NCBI RefSeq assembly: GCF_900100495.1
Contig: NZ_FNCT01000020.1
Location: 25,740-89,739, forward strand
Length of the DNA stretch: 64,000 nucleotides
Source: Pseudomonas benzenivorans
Lineage (GTDB): Bacteria > Pseudomonadota > Gammaproteobacteria > Pseudomonadales > Pseudomonadaceae
Direction: 5' to 3'
Shown here: piece by piece, positions 61,901 to 64,000 of the stretch
How positions within the stretch are numbered: the stretch's first letter is position 1
How the letters are laid out: each line of letters starts with the position of its first letter
Translations under genes and position numbers: made by a program
Notes under the pieces: model-generated
What the model was told of the DNA's origin: nothing
Database searches by the model: none
What the model saw: the letters and a program-made list of their open reading frames with translations, nothing else

Positions 61901-64000
61901 ATGGCTACTTTGATCGGTGTCGTCAGTCAGGTGATCGGCGAGGTATTTGCGGTAGCCGGCGATGGAACGCGTCGACCCCTTGTTGAAGGCGACCGGGTTT
62001 TCGCCGGCGAGCAATTGGTAACGGGAGCCGGTGGCGCGGTGGCCATCGCCCTGGCCGGCGGTGGCGAGCTGACCCTCGGACGCGACAGCAGCCTGATGCT
62101 CGATACCCAACTGCTGGCGGGCGCTCGCGGTGACGGTTCCGCAGCACCGGCCGCGGCCGCGGATGCTGCCCCCAGTGACCAGGACCTGACCGACGTCGAG
62201 CAGCTGCAGGCAGCCATCGAAGCCGGCGTCGACCCGACTGCCGCCCTTCAAGCGACGGCTGCGGGGCCTGGCGCGGGTGGCGCCGGCGCTGGCGGCAATG
62301 CCGGTGGCGGCCATTCCTTCGTGTTGTTGGGCGAAACCGCCGGTGCGTTAGACCCGGTGATTGGTTTTCCCACCGAGGGGTTGGGTTTCGTTCCGGAGTT
62401 TCCCGAGCAGATTATCGAGGCGGCGGATGTGGCGCCGAGTGCTCCTCAAATCATTTTGGGAGAGCGTCAGGCGGTGTTCGAGTCCGCCTTGGCGACGGGG
62501 TCGAATGCGGCATCGGACGGCGAGTTCGTCAGCGGCACCTTCACTTTGGCGCATGCCGAGGGAGTGGGGGCTCTGCAGAGCCTCACCATCAATGGGGTCA
62601 CGGTGCCCATCGTCAGCCTGATAGGCGTAAGTTTCGTTGGTGAGCATGGCACGCTCACCATCACCGGTTACGACGGGACGACTGGGGTGGTCAGCTACAG
62701 CTTTGAGCTGACCAGTCCTGCCGGCTCCGGCAACCAGACTGGCGTGTTTGCCCTGAGCGCCTCGGACGGCACGCTGTCATCGGCTCCTGCAAACCTCATT
62801 ATCGAAATCTTCGATGATGTGCCGAACGCGGTGGACGACGGCAACAGCCTCAGTGAGGACGCGGTGGCGCCGATCATCGGCAACGTTCTGGATAACGACC
62901 TGCATGCCAACCACCAGCCAGGTGCGGACACGCCGAACAGCTTCGTGTCCTGGAGCAGCACCGCGGCCAGCTACGGCACCTTCAGCGACACCGGCAACGG
63001 CACCTACAGCTACACCCTGAACAACGCCAACCCGGCGGTGCAGGCGCTGAGCTTAGGGGAAAGTCTTACTGAGACCTTTACCTACACCATGCAGGATGCC
63101 GACGGCGATACCGATACCGCGACCCTGACCATCACCATCCATGGCGCCGACGATGGCGTGACCATCACCGGTTTGAACCAACAGGGCGGCGAAGCGCTGG
63201 TGGACGAGGACGACCTGCCGGGCGGCACCGACCAATCCGATCCGCTGAGCGACAGCGGCACCTTCGCCGTCAGCGCACCGGACGGCATCGCCAGCGTCAG
63301 CATCGGTGGCGTGAGCTTCACCTACGCGCAACTGGCCAACTCCGGCAGCGCCAACCTGGTGATCGACAGCCCAGCCGGCGTGCTGGTGATCAACGGTTAC
63401 AGCGGCACGGCGGCCGGTGGCACGCTGTCCTACACCTATACGCTGCAGACGCCGGTGAGCAATGCGCTCGGTTCGGACCAGGCCAGCGAGAGCTTTGCCG
63501 TGGTGGTCACCGACGAGGATGGCTCCTCGGCCAGCGACAGCCTGGACGTCACCATCGTCGACGACGAGCCGGTGGCGCGTCTGGATACGGACAGCCTGGC
63601 GGGTGGCGACTTCACGCCGGAGACCGGCAACGTGATCAGCGGGGCGGGCACCACCAGCGGTGCCAGCGGTGCCGATACCCAGGGCGCGGACGGCGCGACG
63701 GTGACCAACATTGCCAGCGTCAACGTGCCGGGCAACAGCCCGAGCGGAGTGGGCACGCTGACGATCAACGGCCAGTACGGGGTGCTGACCATCGAGGCGG
63801 ACGGCGACTACAGCTACAGCCGCAACCCGGGCACGCCAGGCGGGGTAACGGAAACCTTCACCTACACGCTGACGGACGGCGACAGCGACGCGCGTACGGC
63901 CAATCTGGTGATCAGCATTGGCAACAGCACGCCGACGGTGGATATTCCGGCTGCCGGTGGCGAGACGACCACGGTGTACGAGGCGGGTCTACCGGAGCGT
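61901..64000 (+). CDS. lapA: Giant LapA-like surface adhesin, N-terminal part
   Basis: The frame is open from the ATG at 61901 (AGGAAGGAATC in front) to the end of the window, at least 700 residues; the C-terminus is missing. The first 75 residues (VVSQVIGEVFAVAGDG, VFAGEQLVTGAGG, ELTLGRDSSLML) match the LapA retention module. The LapG-type cleavage site is visible: TAAG at residues 119-122 (62255-62266), followed by a Gly/Ala linker. From about 310, VCBS/cadherin-like repeats appear (YSYTLNNANP, TFTYTMQDADGDTDTATLTI, YSYSRNPG). Such proteins mediate biofilm attachment and are released by LapG when c-di-GMP drops. No lapD or lapG is seen here. Confidence 0.9.
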   Translation, partial: MATLIGVVSQVIGEVFAVAGDGTRRPLVEGDRVFAGEQLVTGAGGAVAIALAGGGELTLGRDSSLMLDTQLLAGARGDGSAAPAAAADAAPSDQDLTDVEQLQAAIEAGVDPTAALQATAAGPGAGGAGAGGNAGGGHSFVLLGETAGALDPVIGFPTEGLGFVPEFPEQIIEAADVAPSAPQIILGERQAVFESALATGSNAASDGEFVSGTFTLAHAEGVGALQSLTINGVTVPIVSLIGVSFVGEHGTLTITGYDGTTGVVSYSFELTSPAGSGNQTGVFALSASDGTLSSAPANLIIEIFDDVPNAVDDGNSLSEDAVAPIIGNVLDNDLHANHQPGADTPNSFVSWSSTAASYGTFSDTGNGTYSYTLNNANPAVQALSLGESLTETFTYTMQDADGDTDTATLTITIHGADDGVTITGLNQQGGEALVDEDDLPGGTDQSDPLSDSGTFAVSAPDGIASVSIGGVSFTYAQLANSGSANLVIDSPAGVLVINGYSGTAAGGTLSYTYTLQTPVSNALGSDQASESFAVVVTDEDGSSASDSLDVTIVDDEPVARLDTDSLAGGDFTPETGNVISGAGTTSGASGADTQGADGATVTNIASVNVPGNSPSGVGTLTINGQYGVLTIEADGDYSYSRNPGTPGGVTETFTYTLTDGDSDARTANLVISIGNSTPTVDIPAAGGETTTVYEAGLPER

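Noticed and set aside
61684..61902. 72-codon minus-strand frame in the lapE-lapA gap
   Set aside because: Overlaps the adhesin start and has no ribosome site or family.
61901..64000. CRISPR or direct-repeat array in the adhesin
   Set aside because: Repeats are protein-domain repeats in an open frame, not short identical DNA repeats.

Overview
The window is GC-rich bacterial chromosome with the gene content of Pseudomonas: a btuB-cob vitamin B12 cluster, an rnd-ycgL-ycgN block, ptrB-HIT-amidotransferase, a MoxR/VWA pair, cysK, aceK, gbuA/gbuR and an Aer receptor. The local order partly matches what I remember of P. aeruginosa; this is recollection, not an alignment. The species is unknown. 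No rRNA, tRNA, CRISPR array, complete insertion sequence or prophage was seen.

Layout. (1) 1-10734: cobalamin uptake and late cobalamin synthesis (btuB, cobB, bluB, cbiB, cobD, cobQ, then cobU, cobT, cobC, cobS), mostly with 4-8 bp overlaps and therefore probably translationally coupled. cobO is not where I expect it; a small inverted-repeat element sits in its place. (2) 11190-12517: MFS transporter with a coupled 40-residue membrane peptide. (3) 12515-17427: a 290-bp inverted-repeat element, a sigma-54-like promoter, lipase lipA with foldase lif, then a hybrid histidine kinase and a convergent NarL-type regulator. (4) 17541-33144: housekeeping and small conserved genes: sulfurtransferase, ZIP transporter, RNase D, 2-hydroxyacid dehydrogenase, YcgN, a HExxH peptidase, an RNA methyltransferase, HNH protein, cNMP-binding protein, oligopeptidase B, HIT protein and class II amidotransferase. 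(5) 33237-41051: MoxR/VWA pair, cysK with two striking inverted repeats upstream, two convergent EamA transporters, aceK and a small ORF. (6) 41059-52122: guanidino-compound catabolism: MBL-fold hydrolase, ThDP decarboxylase, Na+/solute symporter, amino-acid ABC importer, guanidinobutyrase gbuA and divergent gbuR, followed by aer and a LysE exporter. (7) 52519-55619: chromate-resistance operon chrB-chrA-rhodanese-ChrB-C. (8) 56536-64000: Lap-type type I secretion system (lapC, lapB, lapE) divergent from a giant LapA-like adhesin that runs off the window.

The gaps are rich in repeats. Two families of palindromic elements end in CTAG or TA, and in four places an end of an element coincides exactly with a TAG stop codon. 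Several other gaps carry REP-like palindromes. The most interesting points are the stop-codon-associated CTAG element, the possible loss of cobO at one copy, the guanidinobutyrate cluster with its own ABC importer, the chromate operon with an internal ChrB-C paralogue, the sigma-54 promoter of lipA, and the LapA adhesin with a visible TAAG cleavage site.
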